Shown in pieces: positions 35,115-43,719 of a DNA stretch of 64,000 nt (its first letter is position 1; every line of letters starts with the position of its first letter). The notes beneath the pieces are model-generated. The model did not search any database, had not been told where the DNA came from, and saw only the letters and a list, made by a program, of their open reading frames with translations. The DNA is from Sarcophilus harrisii (lineage: Eukaryota > Chordata > Mammalia > Dasyuromorphia > Dasyuridae). The DNA is taken from positions 225,572,107-225,636,106 of the forward strand of contig NC_045428.1 in the NCBI RefSeq assembly GCF_902635505.1, given 5' to 3'. The position numbers and the translations under genes are program-made.

Positions 35115-35703
35115 TGTTAGGATTCTTACAAAGTACTAAGACAGTGGAATTGATAGAGAAAATAATTATTTAATTTAGCATGGTTCAGTATGATTGATCT
35201 GATCCTACGAGGAGATGTTATGGGCCAGAACTTGAAAAAGGTACTAAGTAGAATTGAGGAGACAGTGGTTAAATCTAATTTAGCATTGATTTAATCCTAC
35301 AACAAGTAATGGTTTCCTAGTGATATAATGATTGGTGTATACTCATTGTGGGGCATATAAGCAAGAAGCTCTCAGGACCAGACATACAAGTCCACTAGAA
35401 GCTCTCGGAGGAGGAGACAGATTCATTCCATCTTCTACCTTTGTGCTGGCTGGAGGCTGAAGCTGGCAGAGGCAAAGGACTAGGGGCAGGAGCTCTTGGA
35501 ACCAAGGAGAGAGATAGGCCTCTAAGAAAGCTAACTGGGCCCAAGGAAGGACAAGACTTAGAAAGAGACAATAAAGGATTTGGACTTTAATCCCTAGCTG
35601 CCTTTGGGGTGGTTACTGAACTGAAACGAAGGCTGTATCCAGAAGCCCCCCAAGAAACCTGCTCCCAGAGAACATTATATTTTAGAGAAGAACATTATAC
35701 CCT
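35115..35703 (+). mobile_element. Solo LTR of a marsupial endogenous retrovirus
   Basis: Starts TGTTAGGATTCTTACAAAG. It contains a duplicated block in U3, a TATA-like 'GGCATATAAGC', the polyadenylation context 'GAGACAATAAAGGATTTGG', and U5 with 'GAAACCTGCTCCCAGAGAAC'. No internal region flanks it. It lies about 740 bases beyond the receptor stop codon, on the opposite strand. Confidence 0.75.
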
Positions 35704-35724
35704 AGTTCAGTGCTTGTCTATCAA

Positions 35725-35800
35725 AAAATAAACATTTATTGCATATCTACTATCTGCAAGAAACTGTGCTAAGTGCTAGCATACGAAGGTATTTAATAAA
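35725..35800 (-). mobile_element. L2-type LINE 3' terminus, antisense
   Basis: 'AAACATTTATTGCATATCTA' and 'AAACTGTGCTAAGTGCTAG'. Confidence 0.5.
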
Positions 35801-35880
35801 TGTCTGTTGTTTTACTTTGTTTATTATATTAATAAGAACCAACTAAGGTTTTCAAGTAGTTAAAACCTCAGTAAAGTTAA

Positions 35881-36098
35881 TAGGCAAGCTAGGTGGAGGA
35901 GTGGATAAAGCATTGGGTCTGGAGTCAGGAAGCTGTATTTAAATCTGGCCTTAGACATTTACTAATTGTGTGATCCTAGACATATTACTTAATTCTGTTA
36001 GCTTCAGTTTCTCAATCTGGAAAATAAGCTGAAGAAGGAAATGGCAAACCACTTCATACAGAGTTATGGAGTGTTGGATGTGACTGAACAACAACAAA
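35881..36098 (+). mobile_element. tRNA-derived marsupial SINE
   Basis: 'CAAGCTAGGTGGAGGAGTGG ... GAAGAAGGAAATGGCAAACC ... GTGACTGAACAACAACA'. Confidence 0.85.
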
Positions 36099-36099
36099 G

Positions 36100-36292
36100 G
36101 TTTGCAAACCATATTACATTTATTATCTCACTTAATCCACCCAATTACCTTGTGAGGGGGATGCTATCATTATCTTCATTTTAAAGATGAGGAAATGGAG
36201 GCTGAGAGCTTCACACAGCTAGTATTTCTCTGAGGCTAGTTTTGAATGCAGATCTTCTGAAAACCAAGTTCATTTCCCTATCCAGGATGCCC
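36100..36292 (-). mobile_element. MIR/THER-like SINE, antisense
   Basis: 'GGTTTGCAAACCATATTACA ... TTTTAAAGATGAGGAAATGG ... TTCATTTCCCTATCCAGG'. Ends just past the receptor's polyadenylation hexamer. Confidence 0.75.
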
Positions 36293-36304
36293 TTTTCTCT
36301 GGGC

Positions 36305-36310
36305 TTTATT
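36305..36310 (-). promoter_or_regulatory. Polyadenylation signal AATAAA for the receptor gene
   Basis: TTTATT on the plus strand reads AATAAA on the coding strand, about 135 bases beyond the stop codon. It is the first canonical hexamer after the stop and would give a compact 3' UTR. Confidence 0.5.
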
Positions 36311-36335
36311 TTATGCAGGTGTGCAGTAAAAATTT

Positions 36336-36386
36336 AGAGTTAGAAGTAGGATTAGGGTCAGGTTAGAGTTAGGGTTAGGGTTAGGC
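36336..36386 (-). repeat. Short degenerate telomere-type repeat (TTAGGG/CCCTAA) in the receptor 3' UTR
   Basis: About three clean TTAGGG-type units with degenerate flanking ones (TTAGAG, GTCAGG) lie between the stop codon and the AATAAA. This is a small interstitial telomere-like tract. Confidence 0.6.
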
Positions 36387-36443
36387 ACTTAATAATGTTT
36401 AATTTTAAGTTGAGCATATAAATTTCCTCTGTTAAATGACCAG

Positions 36444-37367
36444 TTACTGATGGGAAAAACACAAACATTTACATGAGGCTATAAATTTATCTCGTGTGCT
36501 TTTTATGAGTAAGACGTAAAGCACAGGATCTAGAATGTTACCAAGAGTCATCATACACAAAGAGATTTCTCTAGGAAGAAAAAGTGCTTCCTCTTTTGCA
36601 CAAAAATCCGATCCCCTCTTTCTACTTTCCAAGAAATTCTTAAGGAAGGATGTCACTTGATAGGGTCCAAAGACCAAAATGAATGTCACCATAGTGAGAA
36701 GAATACATCCATAGACTTCCTTTTTTGTCTCCAAATTTCTCATTTCCCTGACTTTGTACAGGATGCTGCCATAGAAAAATCCTATCAGTCCAAGTGGTCC
36801 AAAGAAGGAGAAGAACATGGTGTACATTTTGAACAGAGCATACTTTTGTGTAACAGGATAGCCTTCGTGGCAGAATTCGGTCTCTTCCTTTTCTTCATAT
36901 ATTAGGTAGGATCCCAAGATGCAAAAGAAAACTGTAAACATCCACGCAGAGAAGCTGATTTTCACAGCAATGCTTATAGTGCCCAGGCCATGGCAACGCA
37001 TCGGGAAAACGATGTTGAAATAACGTTCCTTGGCAATAAGGCACAGAAAAGCAACTTTGGCATACAAATTCGTGGTGAACAGAAAGCTAATTGCTATGCA
37101 GGTCTCCCTCCCTAAGATCCACCTGTGTCCCAGGTAGGTATAGTGGATCCAGAACGGAATGGTCAAAATCTGAAGGAGGTTGGTGGCCACCATGTTTATC
37201 ATGTAGATGCTGAGGATGCTCTTGGTCCTGATCTGACACAACAAAAACCAGGCAGCCATGCAATTCAGGGGCAAACCAGCTGACAGCACCAGGGAGAACA
37301 TGGAGAGGCGCATGGTCTTGGAAATCTCAAAATTCACAGAACAGTGGGTCATATTTGTGTAATTCAT
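36444..37367 (-). CDS. Intact class A G-protein-coupled receptor, proton-sensing/G2A (GPR132)-like
   Basis: Single open reading frame of 307 codons from ATG to TAA. Seven hydrophobic segments lie roughly at residues 21-44, 52-73, 88-110, 131-155, 178-203, 217-238 and 265-288. Class A landmarks are N35 (1.50), C90 (3.25), E114-R115-Y116 in place of DRY, W142 (4.50), C166 in extracellular loop 2, P191 (5.50), P235 (6.50, in FGP) and D280-P281-xx-Y284. The DPxxY motif, the IPFW at the end of helix 2 and the 'GLPLNC' of helix 1 match the GPR4/GPR65/GPR68/GPR132 group, which senses protons or lysolipids at the plasma membrane; GPR132 fits best. N2 and N5 are glycosylation sequons, and cysteines 299, 301 and 303 could be palmitoylated. 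The tail is shorter than that of human GPR132. Position 2.50 is N63 rather than the usual Asp. The start has A at -3. Being a receptor is near certain; the exact orthologue, ligand and G protein are not known. Confidence 0.9.
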   Translation of the reverse strand: MNYTNMTHCSVNFEISKTMRLSMFSLVLSAGLPLNCMAAWFLLCQIRTKSILSIYMINMVATNLLQILTIPFWIHYTYLGHRWILGRETCIAISFLFTTNLYAKVAFLCLIAKERYFNIVFPMRCHGLGTISIAVKISFSAWMFTVFFCILGSYLIYEEKEETEFCHEGYPVTQKYALFKMYTMFFSFFGPLGLIGFFYGSILYKVREMRNLETKKEVYGCILLTMVTFILVFGPYQVTSFLKNFLESRKRGSDFCAKEEALFLPREISLCMMTLGNILDPVLYVLLIKSTRDKFIASCKCLCFSHQ

Positions 37368-37386
37368 TTTTTAAAAATAAATCTTT

Positions 37387-37534
37387 CATGTGTCTCAGAA
37401 GGAATTAACTCATCTCTGTTCCATAGTTTTAAAACAAGTGTATTAGTCACTTTCCTTGAAACCAGATGTTTCACTTGATATTCTTTCTCAGTGGGGAATC
37501 TTCCTTTAAGAAGAATGCAGATTTGTTAAAGTTC
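37387..37534 (-). promoter_or_regulatory. Receptor 5' UTR with three upstream ATGs
   Basis: Between the predicted acceptor and the receptor ATG there are two very short upstream ORFs (ATGGAACAGAGATGA and the overlapping ATGAGTTAA) and a third ATG at 37389-37387. The third is out of frame and reads through the receptor start for about 20 codons before stopping. Upstream ATGs of this kind usually lower translation of the main frame. The effect here is inferred. Confidence 0.5.
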
Positions 37535-37564
37535 CTACAAATAAAAGAAGGAAAAGAATAACAG

Positions 37565-37880
37565 CTCACATCACTCTTTTTCTTTTTTTTTATATAGAAC
37601 TTTTAATTTTCAAAACAATAACAGTTCACATTTCGTTTTTATATAAAACTTTATTTTCAAAACAGTAACAGCTCATATTTCTTTTTTTTTCTTTTTTTAT
37701 ATAAAACTTTTTATTTTCAAAACACATGCATAGTTTTCAACATTCACCCTTGCAAAACATTATGTTCCAATTTTTTTTTTGCCTCCCTTCCCTTCTATCC
37801 CCCCTCTTAGACGACAAGCAAGCCAATATATGTTAAAAGTGTAATTCTTCTATACATATTTCCACAATTATCATACAACT
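37565..37880 (-). mobile_element. LINE-1 3' end, antisense, with tandemly triplicated terminus
   Basis: The 3' terminus and target-like text ('TAACAGYTCAYAT ... ATATARAACTTT..ATTTTCAAAACA') occur three times in tandem at about 37560-37612, 37613-37665 and 37666-37723. The normal antisense body follows ('TTTTCAACATTCACCCTTGC', 'CTTCTATACATATTTCCACA'). Confidence 0.8.
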
Positions 37881-37927
37881 CACATTTCCAGAGTGGTTTA
37901 AGGTTTTCCTCCCAACAATCTCAGCAA

Positions 37928-38028
37928 TTGAGCAGGATAAGGAAATAGAAATAACTCCAATATCTTTACCAAGAAAATTCCAAATAGAATCACAGAGTCA
38001 GACATGACTGAAAAACGATTGAACAACA
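37928..38028 (+). mobile_element. tRNA-derived SINE 3' part
   Basis: 'GATAAGGAAATAGAAATAAC ... CAGAGTCAGACATGACTGAA ... GATTGAACAACAA'. Confidence 0.75.
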
Positions 38029-38127
38029 AAACATGTTTATTCATAAATATTGCAATTTAGCTGGCAAATTGCTTTATATATGCCACCTCAGTTAATCAGC
38101 ACTCAGAACAGTGTCTGCCACATATTA

Positions 38128-38360
38128 GATACATCAAATTGCTTGCTGTCTTGGAGAGAGGGGAAATAAGGGAAGAAAGGAAAAAATTTATAACATAAAG
38201 TTGCTTCCTAGTTGTGTGACCCTGGGCAAGTCACTTAACCCCAATTGCCTGTGGCGGGGGGGAAGAACATAAAGTTGTACAAAAATGTACGTTGAAAACT
38301 ATCTTTACATGTATTTAGAAAAATAAAATACTAATGAAAAAAATTTTAAAAAGAGAAAAC
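38128..38360 (+). mobile_element. LINE-1 3' terminus split by a SINE
   Basis: 'CATCAAATTGCTTGCTGTCT' before and 'GTACGTTGAAAACTATCTTT' after the SINE at 38204-38265. Confidence 0.8.
38204..38265 (+). mobile_element. 5'-truncated tRNA-derived SINE with 12-bp TSD
   Basis: 'TGTGTGACCCTGGGCAAGTC ... AACCCCAATTGCCTG', flanked by a perfect AACATAAAGTTG at 38192-38203 and 38266-38277. It lies inside an L1 terminus, so it is younger than that L1. Confidence 0.9.
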
Positions 38361-38399
38361 TATGTACTTCATAATATTAATTTATTGATGGACTTTTTA

Positions 38400-38565
38400 T
38401 TAACAAGTCTGTAAGGCCCATAGAATAGATATTATTAACCCCATTTAGCAGATAAGTCTGCTGTATGGCTAATAAATAAAAAGTCAGCTTCCAGAATTAA
38501 GACGTGGATTTAACTCCCGTCTCTGATATACATGTATGACACTGGGCAAGTCATTCTCTGTCCCA
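38400..38565. mobile_element. MIR (antisense) and SINE (sense) fragments
   Basis: 'ATTAACCCCATTTAGCAGAT' (antisense MIR) followed by a sense SINE piece 'CAGCTTCCAGAATTAAGACG ... CACTGGGCAAGTCATTC'. Confidence 0.5.
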
Positions 38566-38639
38566 GACAGGTCTTTCAGGTATCAATGAAATAATACATT
38601 TATTATAACAATGACAACAATAATAACAAAAAAAACAAA

Positions 38640-38765
38640 AATTGGATGAGAAATCTTAGATTCAGAAAAGTTAAGTTATTCATCTAACATCACACAACTA
38701 ATTAAAATAGCAGAAATCAGACTTTACCTAACTGCAGGTCCAGAGCCTCTTTATATTACATTAGG
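38640..38765 (-). mobile_element. MIR-like SINE fragment, antisense
   Basis: 'CATCTAACATCACACAACTA ... ACTGCAGGTCCAGAGCC'. Confidence 0.55.
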
Positions 38766-38894
38766 TTCTTGGGATAAATTAAAGAGTAAGTACAAAAGCT
38801 ACATTCAGATAGAGGAAAGAACCCTACTAAGTTTTCTGGTCCTAGTTTTTTTTTTTTTTTTTTTTTTTAAACTGAGTTCATGTCACTATTGTAT

Positions 38895-39040
38895 CTCAGA
38901 GGCACTGTGTTCAAAAGAGGCAGCTGGTATAGTCGTGGTTTAATATCCTAACTTTGATTCTTATTTACTGTGTAATCATGTGTGGGTCATTTCACCTTAC
39001 TTTCCTTAATTGTAAAATGTGTACAATAGAGTTTAGAATT
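38895..39040 (+). mobile_element. MIR-like SINE
   Basis: 'GGCAGCTGGTATAGTCGTGG ... TTACTGTGTAATCATGTGTG ... TCCTTAATTGTAAAATGTG'. Confidence 0.55.
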
Positions 39041-39811
39041 TTAAAAGATTTTAATTCTTTAGAATTAAATATATATAATCCTGCTCTATGATTTTATTAA
39101 TTTAGAATCTTGAGATGGAAAGCAATCATTCAAATGCTTCCCCTACTATCTCCTCCTCCCCATCTCACACAAAGAGAGGACCCTTTTTGTCAAAGCAAAC
39201 CTCGACCATCCTCTTGATCTTATTCCATTCCAATTGCCAGCATATTGCCTGTTTTATCATTCCCACTCTATTATTAATCTTAAATCTCTTACCTGTTGGC
39301 AGCTTCTTTGTTGCCTACAAACATGTCCACGAATCTCCATCCTTTAAAAACCCTGACTTGATTCTATCATTCACACTAGCTTTCATCTGGTATCTCTTCT
39401 TTCCTTCAAAGCTAAACTTCAGAAAGCCTTCTACATTCATAATTCCTCTTCCTTTGCCCTCACTCTCTTTTAAATTCTCTGCAAGCCTAAGTGTCAACCT
39501 TTGACTCCTCACTTTCTCTCATCCCACATACCTGATCTGTGGCTGAATTCTGCCATTCTAACCTTCATGACATCCTCATATCTATCTCCTTTCCATTTAC
39601 ACAGATACTACTTTGGATCAAATCCTTATTATCTAAAATCTAGACTATTGCGATGACCTGTTTTTTGTTTGTTTGTTTGTTTTCCTTCCTCATTTCCCCC
39701 CTACTCTAGTCCATCTTCTATTAGCTACCAAAATAATTTTCCTAAAGTACAATTATGGTCATGTTTTTTGTCTTGCTCAATAAACTATAGTGGCTCCCTA
39801 TTATCCCTATT

Positions 39812-40025
39812 ACCTAAAGAGAGCACTGTGATAGGAATCAGCAAGACTCATCTTTATGAATTCAAATCTAACCTCAGATACTTACTATGTGACAAGTCAA
39901 CCCTAATTGCCTTAGTTTTCTCAATTGAAAATGAGCTGGAAAAGGAAGTGGCAAACCACTTCAGTATCTTTGCCAAGAAAACTTCATGAAAAGTCAGACA
40001 TCACTGAAACAACTGAACAACAACC
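39812..40025 (+). mobile_element. tRNA-derived SINE inserted in the L2
   Basis: 'CACTGTGATAGGAATCAGCA ... GAGCTGGAAAAGGAAGTGGC ... CACTGAAACAACTGAACAAC'. L2 text continues on both sides. Confidence 0.85.
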
Positions 40026-40394
40026 AATTATCTTTAGAATTAAATATAAATCCTTTGGCTTTTAAAGCTTTTCACAAGATGGTTCCTTTTTACCTTTCCA
40101 AAATTCTTAGAGTTAATTCCTTTCTACATACTCTATGGTCCAGAGACACTGGCCCACTCTCTGTTCTTTCATGCCCTTTCCATTTCCATTGGCTTTTTCA
40201 TTAGTTTTTTCAATGGTTATCACCCATACCTGAAATATTTTTCTTCATTACCTCTATCTCCTAGCTTCCCTGACTTCAAGATTTATTTCAAAACCCAACT
40301 TCTACAAAAGGTCTTTCCTGGTATGTTCTCTTTACCTTCCCTTCCTCTACTCTTCCTTGAAGACAGGGGTAATGTTGTTGCTGATAGATTGACG

Positions 40395-40425
40395 GATGTA
40401 TATACATACATATACATATTTACAT

Positions 40426-40456
<31 letters not shown>
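40395..40456. repeat. TATAC/CA/TA simple repeat
   Basis: ATACATACATAT, (AC)n and (TA)n in sequence inside the L2 3' UTR. Confidence 0.9.
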
Positions 40457-40522
40457 CACCTCCTTAGCACTCATCACAATGTCTGCCATATAATAAGCAC
40501 TTAATAAATTTTTGTGAACCAA

Positions 40523-40930
40523 TTATTGATGTAGTAACTAAACAGCAGAGCTGACTCAAATATTCTCTCAACTGGACTCCAAACACTTTGTTGTTCTATT
40601 ATACCCCATACACTGACTTTAGTAGGGCAATTCAAATGAGGATTTCTTTTCAGGGCATCTCTACCAGATGTGATACTCACTGAAATAATAATAGCACCTC
40701 TATGTCCCAAAATCAGGGCCACTATAAGTCATGAAATTGTCTGGAGAAATGTCTTGGAGCACCAGAAAGTACTCCAAGAATTTCTGCCAGGATGCCTAAA
40801 ATCTTGCATGATTCCTTACTTCTTTAGAGGAAGGTATTATTATTAAATACCCATTTAATATATAATATGTATTACTTATATTATATAATATATTATATAT
40901 AATAATAAAAAAGACATTAATGACAACTAT
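40523..40930. other. Unassigned stretch ending in TATAAT-rich sequence
   Basis: No gene supported. 40855-40915 is nearly pure A/T. Confidence 0.35.
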
Positions 40931-40934
40931 AATG

Positions 40935-41182
40935 CTGCTGTTAGTCATATCAGTCTCTTTGTAAACCAATTTGAGATTTTCTTGGCAAAAATACTGGAGC
41001 AGTTTGCCAAGTTTTTTCTGTAGTTCATTTTACACAGATAAGGAAACTGAGACAAACAGATTTAAATGACTTGCCCAGGGTCATATAGCTAATAGTGTCT
41101 GAGACTAGATTTGAACTCATGAAGATGAGGCTTCCTGATTGTCAGGCCAGTGCTCTACAAAAATTGTACCATCTGGCTGTTT
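40935..41182 (-). mobile_element. tRNA-derived marsupial SINE, antisense
   Basis: 'TTGAGATTTTCTTGGCAAAA ... GACTTGCCCAGGGTCATATA ... TACCATCTGGCTG'. Confidence 0.85.
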
Positions 41183-41409
41183 ATATCACATACACACTCA
41201 AATAATAATAGATGATATTAGTGCTTAATCTGCATGCATCTGCATGAATAAATGAAGTTCCCCTTACCAGGCATTCCTCATACTAATAAATTTACAAATC
41301 TGAATGAAAAATATAACAGATGAAATTTACATAAATTTGCAAATGGATTTACACATGAAATAATATTTGTAAAGCTCTTAGCACAAGGCCAGACACATAG
41401 TAGATGAGT

Positions 41410-41650
41410 CAGTAATTAATTTATGAAATATCTACTCTGTGCCAAGTTCTGTGCTAATCAAAGGGGATATGAAGAAAGGCAAAAAGACTATGTAGGTCCT
41501 TGAAAGCTCATGGTCTAGATGCAAATAACTATGTAAAAATAAGCTATCTATAGGAAATAATCAATTGAGGGAAGGCACTAGAATTAAGAGAAATTGGGGA
41601 GACTTCCCATAGAAGGGGCTTAATCAGTGTTTATTCCCTCCTCTCTACTC
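41410..41650 (-). mobile_element. L2-type LINE 3' region, antisense
   Basis: 'TATCTACTCTGTGCCAAGTT', 'TGTGCTAATCAAAGGGGATA', 'GAGACTTCCCATAGAAGGGG'. Confidence 0.75.
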
Positions 41651-41806
41651 CGTTTCTTTATTTCTCTTCTTCCTAAAAAATTATACAAAGTGGATATTGC
41701 AGGCTAAGATAAAAGAATCACAGACTGGGCTGGAAGGAATTCCTTATGATTCCATTTGAAAGACTATGTTCATTTTCTAGAAGAACAATCTTAAGTTATT
41801 GGTGAT

Positions 41807-42000
41807 ACCTACTAAAGTGTGTAATATCTTTATTCAAATTGCCTTATCATTCCCTTTTCCTATTAAGCTATGAGTATTACCTACTAAAGTGCCGCAATAC
41901 CTTTACTCAAATTGGCTTGTCAGCTGCCCTTTTCCTATTAAACTATTAGTAGTACCTACTAAAGTATTAATATCTTTGCCTATATTGCTTATCAGAGCCT
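41807..42000 (+). repeat. Tandem repeat of about 72-75 bp, nearly three copies
   Basis: Units begin ACCTACTAAAGT at 41807, 41879 and 41954. They share 'AATAYCTTTAYTCAAATTG', 'TTATCAKYTSCC' and 'CTTTTCCTATTAA'. The third unit is shortened. Confidence 0.9.
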
Positions 42001-42184
42001 CACAGGACCCTGAAAGAATGAAGCACAGGAAAAGACATTTTAGTAATTATTAAATTATTTATATATCATAAATTGATATTTATTTATTAATATAAATTAA
42101 CATTGATAAAATTAATTAGAATTAAGAATTAAGAAAGAATTGGCCCACAAGACACTGACAAGGATTTCCCCCAGCCCTTCTTTG

Positions 42185-42345
42185 TTAACTTGTGACCTAT
42201 TTGAGGGCAGAGACTATGTCTAATTATCATCATCAATAACAAATATTTCTTAAGCATCGACTAAGACAAATAGTAGGAAAATGTGTTAGTCACTGGGGAT
42301 ACAACAATGTCCCTGCCCTCTAAAGTACAATGTGAATGTACATAT
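42185..42345. mobile_element. L2 3' ends in both orientations
   Basis: 'ATTTGAGGGCAGAGACTATG' (sense, 42187-42225) abuts 'AATATTTCTTAAGCATCGAC ... CTGGGGATACAACAATGTCC' (antisense, 42230-42345). Confidence 0.6.
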
Positions 42346-42364
42346 ATTCCAGAACATATTTTAA

Positions 42365-42670
42365 TAATAATGTCTGATATTAATATAGTGCTCTGCAACT
42401 TAAAACTATCTTTATGCATATTATTTCCTTTGATCCTTTAACAATCCTTGGAGGTAGATGTGTTATTATTCAGTCATGTTCAATTCTTTCTGAGTCAGTG
42501 GACCATATTTATCCATGGGTTTTCTTGACAAAGATGCAGTTTTTTCCTTCTCTAGTAGATCAAGGCAAAGTGAATTGTACAGCTACTAAGTGTTTGAGGT
42601 CATATCTGAACTCAGGTTTTCCTGACTCCAGACCCAGAACTATATCCACTGTACCACCAAGCTGCCCAGA
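42365..42670 (-). mobile_element. MIR fragment followed by tRNA-derived SINE, antisense
   Basis: MIR-like piece to about 42453, then a SINE: 'TTATTCAGTCATGTTCAATT ... CTTGACAAAGATGCAG ... TACCACCAAGCTGCCC'. Confidence 0.75.
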
Positions 42671-42696
42671 AGATAGGGGCCCAGAGTAAAACTTAA

Positions 42697-42898
42697 CAGT
42701 GGTTCTCAAAATATGGTCTAGAGAATCCTGGGGATCTCTGAAACCCTTTTAGAGGGTCTACAAATTCAAATATAGTTTTTATTTCCAATATGGTAAATGT
42801 CTATAAATATAACCCAGATAAACAAAAACACTTTGGAGAAATCCTCAATAATTTTTAATAGGAAAAAGATACTGAAAACAAAACTTTGAGAACCACTG
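42697..42898. mobile_element. hAT-type MITE (MER5-like)
   Basis: Perfect 14-bp terminal inverted repeats CAGTGGTTCTCAAA (42697-42710) and TTTGAGAACCACTG (42885-42898) enclose about 200 bases with 'CCTGGGGATCTCTGAAACCC'. An 8-bp TSD is no longer recognisable, in keeping with age. Confidence 0.85.
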
Positions 42899-42904
42899 AT
42901 CTAG

Positions 42905-43460
42905 CTGCTACCAGAGCATCACTAGGAACCTAAGAGATATTGAAAAGAGCATTACAATGAGCTGATACTCAGCAGTCACTATGAGACAAGTAGATATCTA
43001 CTCTGTTTGTTAGAACCCAAACCAGCAAAGCAACAGAACAACTTATCCAAGAGATAAATCTTGCCTAGTAAGAAGCAGGCCCACTGAAAATAATTATCTG
43101 ACAACATCCTGGGTCTTGTAGTATTAGGGGATTTCCCCTCCCCAGGTATTCGCTAGGTGTGGGACTTTTATGTGTGATCACTTTATGTGCTCATTCTCCT
43201 CGCTTAAGGTGTCAAGAAAGTGTGTCCTAGATTTATGAGGTAATATTCTATTGCAGATCTTCTTGCTATGCTATTTCCTTGAATGCCTTTGCTTTGAACT
43301 CCTCAGATGACTAAGGGAAAAACTAATATATCATTGAGGGTTCACAAGCACTCAGTTTGAATACAGATTATCTTGAATCTGAGACAGATACTAGATTCCT
43401 ACGTATGACTGGGAGGTTGTTCTGTACTGTATATACAACTTGCAAGGTTGATTCTATAAT
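42905..43460. other. Unassigned stretch
   Basis: No gene or clear repeat recognised. Confidence 0.35.
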
Positions 43461-43524
43461 GGAGAAATGGGAAATGAAAAAAAAAAAAAACAGGAGAGTG
43501 GGAAAGGACAGGAGATGGTAATAC

Positions 43525-43680
43525 AAGGGAAAAGGAAGGAAGGAAAGGAAAGAGGGAGGGAGGAAGGAAAGAAGGAAGGAAGGAAGGAAGGAAGGAAGGA
43601 AGGAAGGAAGGAAGGAAGGAAGGAAGGAAGGAAGGAAGGAAGGAAGGAAGGAAGGAAGGAAGGAAAGATGGATGGCAGGA
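43525..43680. repeat. (GGAA)n microsatellite
   Basis: About 100 clean bases of GGAA units (43574-43665) with GGGA, AAAG and GATG variants at the edges. Confidence 0.98.
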
Positions 43681-43719
43681 AAGTCATTTTTCATTGCATA
43701 ACAGAAATGCTATGCTCTC

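Larger units (their letters stand above)
36444..37534 (-). other. Predicted 3'-terminal exon of the receptor gene (acceptor to stop)
   Basis: On the minus strand a long pyrimidine run followed by TTTGTAG (AG at 37536-37535) makes a strong splice acceptor, so the coding exon probably begins at 37534 with about 166 bases of 5' UTR. One or more non-coding first exons would then lie at higher coordinates, possibly outside the window. This layout, a leader exon plus a single coding exon, is usual for this receptor group. The acceptor is read from sequence only; no transcript evidence is available. Confidence 0.55.
39115..40520 (+). mobile_element. Long L2-type LINE (3' coding region and UTR), split by a SINE
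   Basis: C/T-rich L2 text: 'CTAGACTATTGCGATGACCT', 'ATAGTGGCTCCCTATTATCC', then after the SINE 'AATATAAATCCTTTGGCTTT', 'AAGGTCTTTCCTGGTATGTT' and the terminus 'ATAATAAGCACTTAATAAAT'. A TATG/CA tract lies at 40396-40456. The coding part is not intact. Confidence 0.8.

Noticed and set aside
36657-36905. Plus-strand open frame of 82 codons
   Set aside because: Lies antisense within the receptor coding exon; a shadow of the minus-strand gene.
39115-39504. 129-codon plus-strand frame
   Set aside because: Falls within the L2-type LINE and reflects its C/T-rich composition, not a host gene.
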